DNA from: Acanthochromis polyacanthus
Taxonomy: Eukaryota > Chordata > Actinopteri > Pomacentridae
Direction: 5' to 3'
DNA: 64,000 bases
Assembly: GCF_021347895.1 (NCBI RefSeq)
Contig: NC_067118.1
Location: forward strand, 13,643,015 to 13,707,014
Below are positions 51,375 to 63,686 of the stretch, piece after piece. The notes below the pieces were generated by a model. The model was not told the origin of the DNA. It was given only the letters and a program-made list of their open reading frames with translations, and did not search any database. Numbering within the stretch: the first letter of the stretch is position 1; each line of letters begins with the position of its first letter. The translations under genes and the position numbers were made by a program.

Positions 51375-51470
51375 CAAATATACACGGACCTTGAAGCTGT
51401 TTTCCTAAACTGAGGAGTTTTGGAAAGTTGCAGATCGTTGGCCCCTGTCGGCCACCGTAATTATTACATA

Positions 51471-52424
51471 CAGGCCCGGACTGGCAATCGGGAAAGGCGG
51501 GACTTTTCCCGGTGGCCTGCATCCTTATTGGCCTGCCTGGACAGGCCAGCCACGGACTGGCAGGCCAATGAAGAAAAGTTGATCGGCTTTTTGGCAGACA
51601 GGCCAGAGACAGCAGCGCTAGAAGCCTTACAGAGTACACGCCCACCCTCCTGTCACTCACACAAAGCAAGTGCTCTGAGCTCTAAATCAGAAGGATAGGG
51701 ATTGGTCAAAGTGACATTTTTTTAGAAGAATTGTGCCATGATTGGTTAGTTGCTTTATGGCCCGCCCCTTCATAGCGAGAACGGGGAAGCATGCACTGCA
51801 GAGCAGTGATATGAGAGTGAGGCCAGAGAGTGGAAGGAGCGAAGATTATGGAGCACCCTACTTCAAGTAAGTTTACAAACGGTCGGTTCTTCTCACAAAT
51901 GCATCATCAGACTTCAAAGGCCAAAATATAATAAAAATGTCTGGCCCAAATAAGCTCCACAGGTGTCAGGTGGGTTGCAGGAAGCCTGAAAACGTTTGAG
52001 ACCCCTTCTTCAGGTAGGATAGGCAGTTGACTTACAATTTTCAGTTATAAAATGAACATTGGTGTTTGCATATACTATTTGCTATGACCAGCTGACATCT
52101 AAATGATTTGCTGACAAAATAATATATATTTTTTTAATTCCACATGTTATCTAAATAATAGGAAAAGGAAAACATTGGAAAAATTGGTGAGGGTAGTGAA
52201 GAGATTACAGAAGAGAAAAGTACTGGACTGTATGGAGTGTTTAATAGACTTACTGTCTGTTTAGTAGTGTTGTAATTGCTATAACATAACTGTAAAAGGC
52301 ATATTTTTAGAAGGAAAAATTTTTTTTGGTGCATTATCCCACGTGACACAACCCTTGCGGTGGCGGAAGTGGCCTGACTGATTGGAAATCTCCCGGCCTG
52401 AATTTCTTTCCCAGTCCGGCCCTG
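51471..52424 (+). mobile_element. hAT derivative with internal deletion
   Basis: The ends CAGGCCCGGACTGG and the complement CCAGTCCGGCCCTG are flanked by a perfect 8-bp direct repeat ATTACATA (51463-51470 and 52425-52432). Near the left end, ATGGAGCACCCTACTTCAA is followed by GTAAGT, which looks like a short first exon of a hAT transposase with its donor. The transposase body is absent. The 954-bp copy is non-autonomous. Confidence 0.85.
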
Positions 52425-52432
52425 ATTACATA

Positions 52433-54100
52433 TGACAAGTTGCTTAGATTACGTAAGGATAAATAAAGAAGATGGTTAATATGAGGGATGTACCATAAAC
52501 TTTAACCAGGTTGCCACTCAGAGCAGTCTGTCTTTTATAAACAATTGATTTATCATTATTATTATTTATTTGTGTTAAGTTGTAGTTATTCACAATTTTA
52601 GTAACTTCCAAAAGCTGGACAATACACATTAACAGGTTCAGTGCGAGCTTTGAAAGGAGTCACACTGATGAATTAATTCTTTATTGAGTTCAGCTTGGAC
52701 AAAATGTTTAAAATGCTCTTTGAAAGGGAATACATTAATTCAGTACAGTGCAATCCTAACCTTAGTTAGCTTACAAGTGCATCTTAGATTACAAAAGTTG
52801 TTAGTGATTGTCTGGTTAACTCAGTTTTTCCCTGTGTGTTTATTATAATGTAATTATTTTTTAAAGAGCTTCATTAATGCTATTTCTTTAAAAATAACAG
52901 TGGTAATACTAAATTATGCTCTGTGCCAAATGTATTTTACTTAGAGAAACAACTGCAATTAAAAATAAATGAAGCAATCTCTTTGTCTGTTGCTTATTTA
53001 CTAACTCTCCTGTAGTTGAGTATTATATTATATTGTATATTTATATTGTATTATTTCTTCAGTGAATACTGCATAGCAGCGAACACCACTCACTGTCCGC
53101 TAAATCATCTTTTTGCACTAACCTTCGTACTCCAGTGTTTATTTGCTTGTTTTTAGCTTGTTTTCTTGCTTTTGACCAGTTTTGCCTGTTGCATCTAACT
53201 CTGCCTAGCTTGTTCATGTTTTACCTTGTACAACTTTATACCCATTAAACCTTTTGATTACTGTACTTTATCAGAATTTACAGTCTTGCTGTAATGTTTT
53301 ACCCTAGCTGTAAAGTGAAACACTGAAGGACACAGGATCTGAAGTCAGACAAATTAGAATTGGATTCAGTTCAAATCAGGTGAACTTGAAATTGCATATC
53401 ACAAGGCGCTCAGATTCAAGGATTAAAAAAAAGATTAAATAGTTAGTGTGAAAAACATACATGAAGCTATGACTAAAACTTAAGAAACCTCATGACAGGC
53501 AGCGCGCTCTTAGAAGTGCAGCAGCCCGAGCTGCCATTGGCAGGGCAGCTCAAATGAAATTTCATTGCATATGAAAGTGTGGAATGACAATAAAGGTTTG
53601 TTTGATTGATTGATTGACAAAAATTTCATCATATAAAATATATATTATATATCCTTCCATTGCTCATCCCAGGGCCGAAAGTCATTAGACCAAGTCAGCG
53701 GGACTTGTTACTCTCACAGCCCTCGGCCTTTGCTAGCAGCACCAAAAGCACTAAAAACACTGCCAGATAAAAACAAGTCTTGCTTTTATATTATGCTGCC
53801 TGTTGTAGTATTCATTGCTCTGCATACTACCAGGCTGGCTGGACTCAGAAAGCAGACAGTTCATTGTTGTAGCTCAGTGGCCAGGGAAGCTTTATTTGTC
53901 ATTCTAATCAAAAGGGGAATTAATGGAGGCTCAGGCAAATGCACTGCAATCAGCAGGAATCTTACTGAGTGCACAGCACTGCAGACCTTTCACTTTGCAA
54001 GGTGTTGTATACTGAATTGATTTATCTATGCTGAAGTTGCATTGTATAGAGAATAGGGATCATGAGTTCCAGAGCCTTTTTTACTACAAAAACAAATAGT
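52433..54100. other. Gene-poor AT-rich stretch
   Basis: No coding domain was recognised; the 96-codon frame at 53730-54020 shows no known motif. At about 53515-53620 the string AATGACAATAAAGG followed by (GATT)n resembles a fish LINE 3' tail. Confidence 0.35.
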
Positions 54101-54102
54101 AT

Positions 54103-56702
54103 ATTAAAGCTGCAAGCAGCATTGGGCGGGACCTCGCCCCGGTCCCCTGCACGGTCAGCAAGCAAGTGCCGTCCGTGACCGAAGATGAAAGCCAGAGGAA
54201 TTCCTATGCTGGAATATTGTACAGTTTAGGAGGAGATCGTGTTTAAAGGTTTTGCATATTTTGGCGTATAGCGCCCCCTAGGTTATCTGAAATCCGTCGA
54301 CAGGTTTTCGTATAGCTCGAGTCGATGAACGCGTGAGTGGTGTTAGCATGTCTCTACGACATTCCTGTGCGGAGAGCTGAGGTTATTTGTGATTTATACA
54401 GTTTTTTTTGTGTCCCTAGGTGGCGCTACAAAGTTTATCAAGATATTTTTTGCAGAATATTGAAATTTTCAGCAGACCGGACCTACGTACCAAATTTCAG
54501 CAAAATACATGCATGTTTAGGGGGTCAAATTAAGCGAAACATGGTTTCAGGTGAACACAAATTTTGACAGCTTATAAAAGAAAAACTAGACAAGTTAGCC
54601 TTTTTCTTTTGATAACTTTTGTTTGGCTGAATATTCACTATAACCTGTCCAAATATGAAGCCGTAATATTGAACGGTGTCAGAGGAGATAATCTTTAAAG
54701 GGTTTTCATATTTTGGGTTATAGCGCCCCCTAGATTGATGATAGCTGAAATTAGTTGGACAGGTTCTCATAGAGGGGGAGGAGACGAACGTGTGAGTGGT
54801 GGTTGCATGTCTCTACGACATTCCTGTGCGAAGAGCTGAGGTTATTTGTGATTTATACAGTTTTTTTGTGTCTCTCGGTGGCGCTATAGAGTTTTTCCAG
54901 AATTTGTTTTCAGAATATTGAAATTTTCAGCAGACCGGACATGCGTACCAAATTTCAGAAAAATACATGCATGTTTAGGGGACAAAATTGAATCAAAACA
55001 TGGTTTCAGGTGAAGACAAACTTTGACAGCTTATAAAACAAAAACTAGACAAGTTAGCCTTTTTCTTTTGATAACTTTTGTTTGGCTGGATATTCACTAT
55101 AATCTGTGCAAATATGACGCCAAAATATTGTACGGTTTTGAAGGAGATAATGTTTAAAGGGTTTTCATATTTTGGGTTATGGCGCCCCCTACATTGAAGA
55201 TAGCTCAAATCGGTCAGACAGGTTTTCGTAGAGCTCGAGCGGACAAACGCGTAAGTGGTGGTTGCATGTCTGTACGACATTCCTGTGCGACGAGCTGTGG
55301 ATTTTTGTGTTGGCCTTGTGATTTGTTGGCGTTTGTCGTGTCCCTAGGTGGCGCTATAGAGTTTTTGCAGGTTTTGTTTTCAGAATATTGAATTTTTCGC
55401 TTGACCCGACGTGCGTGCCAAATTTCAGCAAAATACATGCACGTTTAGGGGGCGAAATTGAAGCAAAACAATGTTTCAAGTGAAGACAAACTTTGACGGC
55501 TTATAAAAGAAAAACTAGACAAGTTAGCCTTTTTTCTTTTGATAACTTTTATTTGGCTGGATATTCACAATAATCTGTGCAAATATGAAACCGATATATT
55601 GTACAGTTTCGGAGGAGATAATCTTTAAAAGGTTTGCATACTTCAGGTTATAGCGCCCCCTAGATTGAAGATAGCTGAAATTAGTTGGACAGGTTTTCGT
55701 AGAGCTCGAGCAGATGGACACGTGAGTGGCGGTTGCATGTCTCTACGACATTCCTGTGCGAAGAGCTGAGGTTATTTGTGATTTATACAGTTTTTTTGTG
55801 TCCCTAGGTGGCGCCATAGAGTTTTTCCAGAATTTGTTTTCAGAATATTGAAATTTTCAGCAGACCGGACCTGCGTACCAAATTTCAGCAAGATACATGC
55901 ACGTTTCGGGGGTCAAATTAGGCGGAACATGGTTTCAGGTGTAGACAAACTTTGACAGCTTATAAAAGAAAAACTAGACAAGTTAGCCTTTTTCTTTTGA
56001 TAACTTTTGTTTGGCTGGATATTCACTATAATCTGTCCAAATATGAAGCCGGAATAATGAACGGTGTCGGAGGAGATAATCTTTGAAAGGTTTTCATATT
56101 TCGGGTTATAGCGCCCCCTAGATTGACGATAGCTGAAATCGTTCGGACAGGTTTTCGTAGAGCTCGAGCGGTCGAACGTGCGTGCAAAATTTCATATAAA
56201 GTTATGCACGTTTAGGGGGTCAAATTGAAGCGAAACATGGTTTCAGGTGAAGACAAACTTTGACAGCTTATAAAAGAAAAACTAGACAAGTTAGCATTTT
56301 TCTTTTGATAACTTTTGTTTGGCTGGATATTCACTATAATCTGTCCAAATATGAAGCCGGAATATTGTACGGTTTCAGAGGAGATAATGTTTAAAGGGTT
56401 TTCATATTTTGGGTAATAGCGCCCCCTAGATTGAAGATGGCTCAAATCGGGCAGACAGGTTTTCGTAGAGCTCGAGCCGACGAACGCGTGAGTGGTGGTT
56501 GCGTGTTTCTACGACATTCCTGTGCAGAGAGCTGAGGTTATTTGTGATTTTTTAAATTTTCGTGTCCCTAGGTGGCGCTATAGAGTTTTTTCAGAATTTG
56601 TTTTCAGAATATTGAAATTTTCGCATGACCCGACGTGCGTGCCAAATTTCATAAAAAGTTATGCACGTTTAGGGGGTCAAATTAAGGGAAACGTGCGGGG
56701 AA
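54103..56702 (+). repeat. Array family II: about 460-bp tandem subunits
   Basis: The head TTAAAGCTGCAAGCAGCATT opens about six tandem subunits. Most carry a reverse GCGCCCCCTA core (54271, 54720, 55180, 55651, 56108, 56417) and, about 150 bp later, a forward GGTGGCGC core (54416, 54877, 55346, 55804, 56568). Other shared strings are TTGATAACTTTTGTTTGGCT and TGTCTCTACGACATTCCTGT. One subunit (about 56100-56400) is shortened to 309 bp and lost its forward core. Confidence 0.92.
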
Positions 56703-56713
56703 GAATAATAATA

Positions 56714-58920
56714 ATTAAAGCTGCGAGCAGCGTTGAACGGGTCCTCGCATCCTTGCTGGTCGGCGACCCCAAGCCTTTCCACCAGGCAATGCTACGACTG
56801 AGAGTGTATGTAGGCCCATGAATGTCACAAAGGCTGGATTCTTAGCACACAGGTCAAATTTCAGGCAGATTGGAGCATGTACAGGCTATTTATGCAGCAC
56901 TTTCTGTCCATCCACCAGGTGGCGCTATCTCTGTGACTGTATATTGGTCTATGAAACTCATCAGGACCGGTCTCTGATCAAACATGTAAAGTTTCAGGCA
57001 AATTGCAGCATTTACAGGGGATTTACATATTATGTCCTGCTTCATGGCGTAACATTAAAGTTCAGTTGGCCGCCATGGCCATGCCCTTTGAGTTTTGTGA
57101 ACAATTTTCGCAAATATGCAACCTGAAGGCGTTTCTTATATATTTTCCCAAATTCAGGTGTTTTGGAGTTATTGCCAGTGACAAATGAATTGTTGAAAAT
57201 GACCAAAAACACCAAAAATCTGACATTTAATTCAAAATGGCTGTGTGGAGGCTATTTTTTAAATTCTTTTAGGGGGCGCTATGGTAGATGCTGTGAATGT
57301 ATTTTGGCCAATAAATGTGATCAGGACAGTACTGTGTTTAATCATGTGAGGTCTGAGGTAGATTGGAGCATGCAGAGGATAGTTAGGTCGCACTTGATGT
57401 TTCATGGCGAACCATCAAAATTCTGGAGGTCGCCATGTCCACACCCTTTGACTCTGTAAGAATCTTTTAATAACTTTTGATCATAACATCGTGTTGTATA
57501 TCCTGGCAAAATTTCAGCTCTCTTGACCTTAACCCCGAGGAGGAGTTCGCTCTCAAAAATGAAAAAAATACAGAAATTTTATCCACTTAATTCAAAATGG
57601 CGGACTTCCTGTTGAGTTTAGGGGATGGCTCCAAGAGGCTTTTTGTGTGTCCTGGTGTGCTCTATAGGCCTCCCAAATTTTGTGGATGTAGGTGAAACGT
57701 GCTGCGGGGGCTGTTTATTAAACATACTGCAGGGGGCGCTATAGCACATGCCCTGCAGAGATGCATACAGTGTTATTCCTTGAGACGACTGTGATGTGTG
57801 TGTAAATTTTGGTGAGCTGTTGAACATTCTAAGCCTGTCAAAAAGTACTTTGTTTGTCACAAAAACAACGCGTTGCCACGGCAACAGCATTTCATCAAAT
57901 ATCAAAATCTTCACACTGTGGTATTGTCTGGGGGTGAAGAATTAGCTGACCAATTTTCAGAATGATATGACAAAGTTTGGAGCAATGATGTGTGCAAATG
58001 TAATTTCTAAACTGCTTGTTACCAAGAGGTGGCGCTATGACTTTTTCTAAATTTTTCAGTGTGGATGTCCTCAAACTGGTTCTGGTGTCCAGCACATGAA
58101 GTTTGGGGCAGATAGGATCCTTTGCAGCTGAGATATGAACACTTCAATTTTCATGGCGAAACATCAAACTTTGCCGTCCCGCCACAGACACGCCTTTTCA
58201 TCACACGTCACCATTTTTTCTGTGCTTCATCATCAATGTGTTCAGGCTTATGTCACAACATCTGAGGTGAATCTGAGCAACAGGCTAAGAATAGTACATG
58301 AAAGTGTAAAAAATGTCAAATTCTTGATACCACAAGGTGGCGCTGTGACTGTGAATGAATCTTGCTGTATGGATGTCATCGAGGCAGGTCTGTGATCATA
58401 CATGTAAAGTTTCATTCAGCTCGGAGCATGTTCAGGAGAGTTAGACAGCATTTCCTGTTTCATGGCGAAGGATCAAATTTCGACAGGCCGCCACGACCAC
58501 ACCCTTTAACTATGGAGGAAGATTTTGATAACTTTTTCTCAGGAAGGTCTGCTGTATGTACTGGCAAAATTTCAGATCGCTCAGACTTTTCCCCGAGGAG
58601 GAGTTCATCATAGATTTTGTACAGTTAACACATGATGGCGCACTTCCTGTTGGGTGTAGAGCATGGCTGTGATTGACTTTTTTGTGTTTCCTGATGTGCT
58701 GCATATGCCTCCCAAATTTTTTAGCTCTCGGCCAAATTCCCTCCGAGTTGGCCTAATACCACTTTTTAAAATTTTGTAGGGGGCGCTATGGAGCCATTTT
58801 GCCACACACCTCCACATGCCCTAAAAAATATGAAATTTTTCGCCAGTTCTGATGTGTGTGCAAATTTTCATGACTTTTCGAGCATGTTCAGGCCCTGAAA
58901 AATGCAGTTGTTTTGGCAGA
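56714..58920 (+). repeat. Array family III, unit 1
   Basis: The head is TTAAAGCTGCGAGCAGCGTT. The body is distantly related to family I in motif order: GGTGGCGC/GGGGGCGC cores near 56916, 57272, 57729, 58027, 58333 and 58778, and AAAATGGCGGACTTCCTG at 57594. The short ORFs inside are not conserved as proteins. Confidence 0.9.
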
Positions 58921-58939
58921 ATAATAATAATAATAATAA

Positions 58940-61156
58940 TTAAAGCTGCGAGCAGCGTTGAACGGGTCCTCGCATACTTCCTGGTCGGCGACCCCAAGCA
59001 TCTCCACCAGGCAAAGCTACGACTGAGAGTGTATTTAGGCCCATGAATGTCACAAAGGCTGGATTCTGAGCACACAGGTCAAATTTCAGGCAGATTTGAG
59101 CATGTACAGGCTATTTATGCAGCACTTTGTGTCCATCCACCAGGTGGCGCTATCTCGGTGACTGTATATTGGTCTATGAAACTCATAAGGACCGGTCTCT
59201 GATCAAACATGTAAAGTCTGAGGCGGATTGCAGCGTGTACAGGGGATTTACATAAGATGTCCTGCTTCATGGCGTAACATTAAACTTCAGCTGCCCGCCA
59301 TGGCCACGCCCTTTGAGTTTTATGAACAATTTTCACAAATACTCAACCTGAAGGCGTGTAGTATATATTGTCCCAATTTCAGGTGTTTTGGAGCTATTGC
59401 CTTTGAGAAATCAATTGTTGAAAATGATCAAAAACAGCAAAAATCTGACATTTAATTCAAAATAGCGGAAAGTCTGTGTGGAGGCTATTTTTTAAAATGC
59501 TGTAGGGGGCGCTATGGCACATACTGTGAATGTATTTTGGCCAATAAATGTGATCAGGACAGGACTGTCTTCAATCATGTGAGGTCTGAGGTAGATTGGA
59601 CCATGCAGAGGATCGTTAGGTAGCACTTGATATTTCATGGCGAACCATCAAAATTGTGGAGGTCGCAATGTCCACACCCTTTGACTCTGGAAGAATCTTT
59701 TAATAACTTTTGATCAGAACATCGTGTTGTATATCCTGGCAAAATTTCAGCTCTCTAGAGCTTAACCGCTAGGAGGAGTTCGCTTTCAAAAATTAAAAAA
59801 ATAGAGAAAATTTTTTCACTTAATTCAAAATGGCGGACTTCCTGTGGGGTTTAGGGGATGGCTCCAAGAGGCTTTTTTGTGTGTCCTGGTGTGATCTATA
59901 TGCCTTTCAAATTTGGTGGATGTATGTGAAACGTGCTGCGGGGGCTGTTTATTAAACATACTGTAGGGGGCGCTATAGCATGCACAGTGCCGAGATGCAT
60001 ACCGTGTTCTTCCTTGGGTTGACAGTCATGTGTGTGGTAATTCTGGTGAGCTGTTGAGCATTTTAAGCCTGTCAAAAAGTACTTTGTTTGTCACAACAAC
60101 AACGCGTTGCCACAGCAACAGCATTTTATCAAATGTCAAAATCTTCACACTGAGGCATTGTCAGGGGATGACGATTGAGCTGACCAATTTTCAGAATGAT
60201 ATGACAAAGTTTTGGGCAATGGGATGTGTAAATGTAATGCCTAAATGTCCTGTTACCAATAGGTGGCGCTATGACTATTTCCAAATTTATGAGTGTGGAT
60301 GTCTTTAGACTGGTCCTGGTGTCCAGCACATGAAGTTTGGGGCAGATAAGATCTTTTGCAGCTGAGATATGAACACTTTAATTTTCATGGCGAAACATCA
60401 AACTTTGCCGCGCTGCCAGACACATCTTTTCATGACGCGTCACCATTTTTTCTGTGATTCATCATCAATGTGTTCAGGGTTATGTCACAACATCTGAGGT
60501 GAATCTGAGCAACAGGCTAAGAATAGTACATGAAAGTCTAAAAAATGTCAAATTCTTAATATCACAAGGTGGCGCTGTGACTGTGAAGGAATCTTGCAAT
60601 ATGGATGTCATCGAGGCAGGTCTGTGATCATACATGTAAAGTTTCATTCAGATCGGAGCATGTTCAGGAGAGTTACACAGCATTTCCTGTTTCATGGCGA
60701 AGGATCAAATTTCGACAGGCCGCCACGACCACACCCTTTAACTATGGAGGAAGATTTTGATAACTTTTTCTCAGGAAGGTCTGCTGTATGTACTGGCAAA
60801 ATTTCAGATCGCTCAGACTTTTCCCCTAGGAGGAGTTCATCATAGATTTTGTACAGTTAACGCATGATGGCACACTTCCTGTTGGGTGTAGAGCATGGCT
60901 GTCATTGACTTTTTTGTGTTTCCTGATGTGCTGCATATGCCTCCCAAATTTTTTAGCTCTCGGCCAAATTCCCTCCGAGTTGGCCTAATACCACTTTTTA
61001 AAATTTTGTAGGGGGCGCTATGGAGCCATTTTGTCATACACTACCACAATTCCTTTAGAATATAAAATTTTTCACCAGTTCTGGTGTGTGTACAAATTTT
61101 CATGAGTTTTTGAGCATGTTTAGGCCCTCAAAAATGCAGTTGTTCTGAGAGACAAA
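58940..61156 (+). repeat. Array family III, unit 2
   Basis: Closely similar to unit 1, displaced by about 2224 bp, separated by an (AAT)n tract. Cores lie near 59140, 59502, 59963, 60260, 60565 and 61010. Confidence 0.9.
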
Positions 61157-61200
61157 TAATAATAATAATAATAATAATAATAAACCGTAGGGTTTCAATA

Positions 61201-61339
61201 GGGTCCTACGGCACCGTTGGTGCCTTGGACAGCCGGTGCCCTTGCACCGCCTGTCCTCGGCACCTCGGTGCTCGGACCCTAATAATAAAAAACCCTAAGG
61301 TTCCAATAGGGTCCTTCGGCACCGTTGGTGCTCGGACCC
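61201..61339 (+). repeat. 79-nt cloverleaf module and a 31-nt reduced form
   Basis: The first (61201-61279) has every stem intact with a changed first-arm loop (GTT). The second (61309-61339) keeps only the outer GGGTCC/GGACCC stem plus the first arm, having lost the two other arms cleanly. Confidence 0.88.
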
Positions 61340-61363
61340 TAATAATAATAATAATAATAATAA

Positions 61364-63672
61364 TTAAAGCTGCGAGCAGCGTTGAACGGGTCCTCGCATA
61401 CTTCCTGGTCGGCGACCCCAAGCATCTCCACCAGGCAAAGCTACGACTGAGAGTGTATTTAGGCCCATGAATGTCAGAAAGGCTGGATTCTGAGCACACA
61501 GGTCAAATTTCAGGCAGATTGGAGCATGTACAGGCTATTTATGCAGCACTTTGTGTCCATCCACCAGGTGGCGCTATCTCTGTGACTGTATGTTGGTCTA
61601 TGAAACTCATCAGGACTGGACTCTGATCAAACATGTAAAGTTTGAGGCGTATTGCAGCCTGTACAGGGGATTTACACAAGACGTCCTGCTTCATGGCGTA
61701 ACATTAAACTTCAGCTGCCCGTCATGGCCACGCCCTTTGAGTTTTATGAACAATTTTCGCAAATATGCAACCTGAAGACGTGTCTTATATATTTTCCCAA
61801 ATTCAGATGTTTTGGAGTTATTGCCTGTGAGAAATGAATTTTTGAAAATGACCAAAAACACCAAAAATCTGACATTTAATTAAAAATGGCCAACTTTCTG
61901 TTGGGTTTAGAGAATGACTCCAAGAGACTTTTTTGTTTGCACTGACATGCTACATTTGCATGCCAAATTTCATAGTCCTAGCTGAAAGTCTCTGTGGAGG
62001 CTATTTTTGAAATGCTGTAGGGGGTGCGATGGTACATGCTGTGAATGTATTTTAGTCTATAAATGTGATCAGGACAGGACTGTGTTTAATCATGTGAGGT
62101 CAGAGGTAGATTGGAGCATGCAGAGGATAGTAAGATACCACTTGATGTTTCATGGCGAACCATCAAAATTCTGGAGGTCGCCATGTCCACACCCTTTGAC
62201 TCTGGAAGAATCTTTTAATAATTTTTGATCATAACATCGTGTTGTATACCCTGGTAAAATTTAAGGTCTCTGGGAGTTAACCCCGAGGAGGAGTTCGCTC
62301 TCAAAAATTAAAAAAATAGAGAAAATTTGTCCAGATAATTCAAAATGGCGGACTTCCTGTTGAGTTTAGGTGATGGCTCCAAGAGGCTTTTTTGTGCATC
62401 GTGATGTGCTCTATCGGCCTCCCAAATTTTGTGGATGCAGGTGAAACATGCTGCCGGGGCTGTTTATTAAACATACTGTAGGGGGCGCTATAGCACATGC
62501 CCTGCAGAGATGCATACAGTCTTATTCCTTGAGGGGACAGTGATGTGTGTGTAAATTTAAGTGAGCTGTTGAGCATTCTAAGCCTGTCAAAAAGTACTTT
62601 GTTTGTCACAAAAACAACGCGTTGGCACGGCAACAGCATTTCATCAAATATCAAAATCTTCACACTGTGGTATTGTCTGGGGGTGAAGAATCAGCTGACC
62701 AATTTTCAGAATGATATGAAAAAGTTTGGAGCAATGGTGTGTGCAAATGTAATTTCTAAACTTCTTGTTACCAATAGGTGGCGCTATGACTTTTTCTAAA
62801 ATTTTGACCGTGGATGACCTCACACTGGGAATGGTGTCCAGCACATGAAGTTTGGGGCAGATACGATTAGGATTTGCTGAGATATAAACATTTTAGTCGT
62901 CATGGCGAGACATCTAAATTCGCCGCGCCGCCACAGACACACCTTTTTATGACACGTCACCATTTTCACTGTGAATAATCATCAACATGTTAAGGTTTAT
63001 TTCACCACATTTGAGGTGAATCTGAGCAAGAGACAAAGAATAATACATCAAAGTGTAAAAAATGACATTTTCTGTTGCCAGCAGGTGGCGCTCTGACTGT
63101 GAATGGATTTCATCATATGGATGTGATCAGGGCAGGAATCTGATCATACATATAAAGTTTCAGGCAGATTGGAGCATGTTCAGGGCATTTACACACAACT
63201 TGAAATTTCATGGCGAAGGATCAAAATTCCACAGACCGCCACGGACACGCCCTTTGACTTTTGAAAAAGATTTTAATAACTTTTGCTCATTAAGGCCTCC
63301 TGTATGTACTGGTTGAATTTGAGGCGAATTGGAGTTTCCCCCTGGGAGGAGTTCGCTCTGGAAAAAAATGAAAAATGGGCAAAATCTCACATTCAACTTA
63401 AAATAGCTCACTTCCTGTTGGGTTTGGAATATGGCTGTCACTGACTTTTTTGTTCAGTCTGATGTGCTGCATATGTGTACCAAATTTGGTAGCTGTAGGT
63501 GAAACATGATGGCCGTGGGAAAGTGTAGGGGGCGCTATGGAGCCATTTTGCCACACACCTCTACAATTCCTTTAAAATATGAAATTTTTCACCAGTCCTG
63601 ATGTGTGTACAAATTTTCATGAGTTTTTGAGCATGTTTAGGCCCTCAAAAATGCAATTGTTCTGAGAGACAA
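61364..63672 (+). repeat. Array family III, unit 3
   Basis: Same head and layout as units 1 and 2. Cores lie near 61563, 62478, 62776, 63082 and 63524, plus a decayed GGGGGTGCGA at 62018. Confidence 0.9.
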
Positions 63673-63686
63673 ATAATAATAATAAT

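Noticed and set aside
46099..51669. Long Arg/Ala/Pro-rich frames over the cloverleaf modules (for example 46099-46401 and 51007-51669, minus strand)
   Set aside because: These are translations of GC-rich structured repeats. Their continuity follows from the repeat length, not from a protein.
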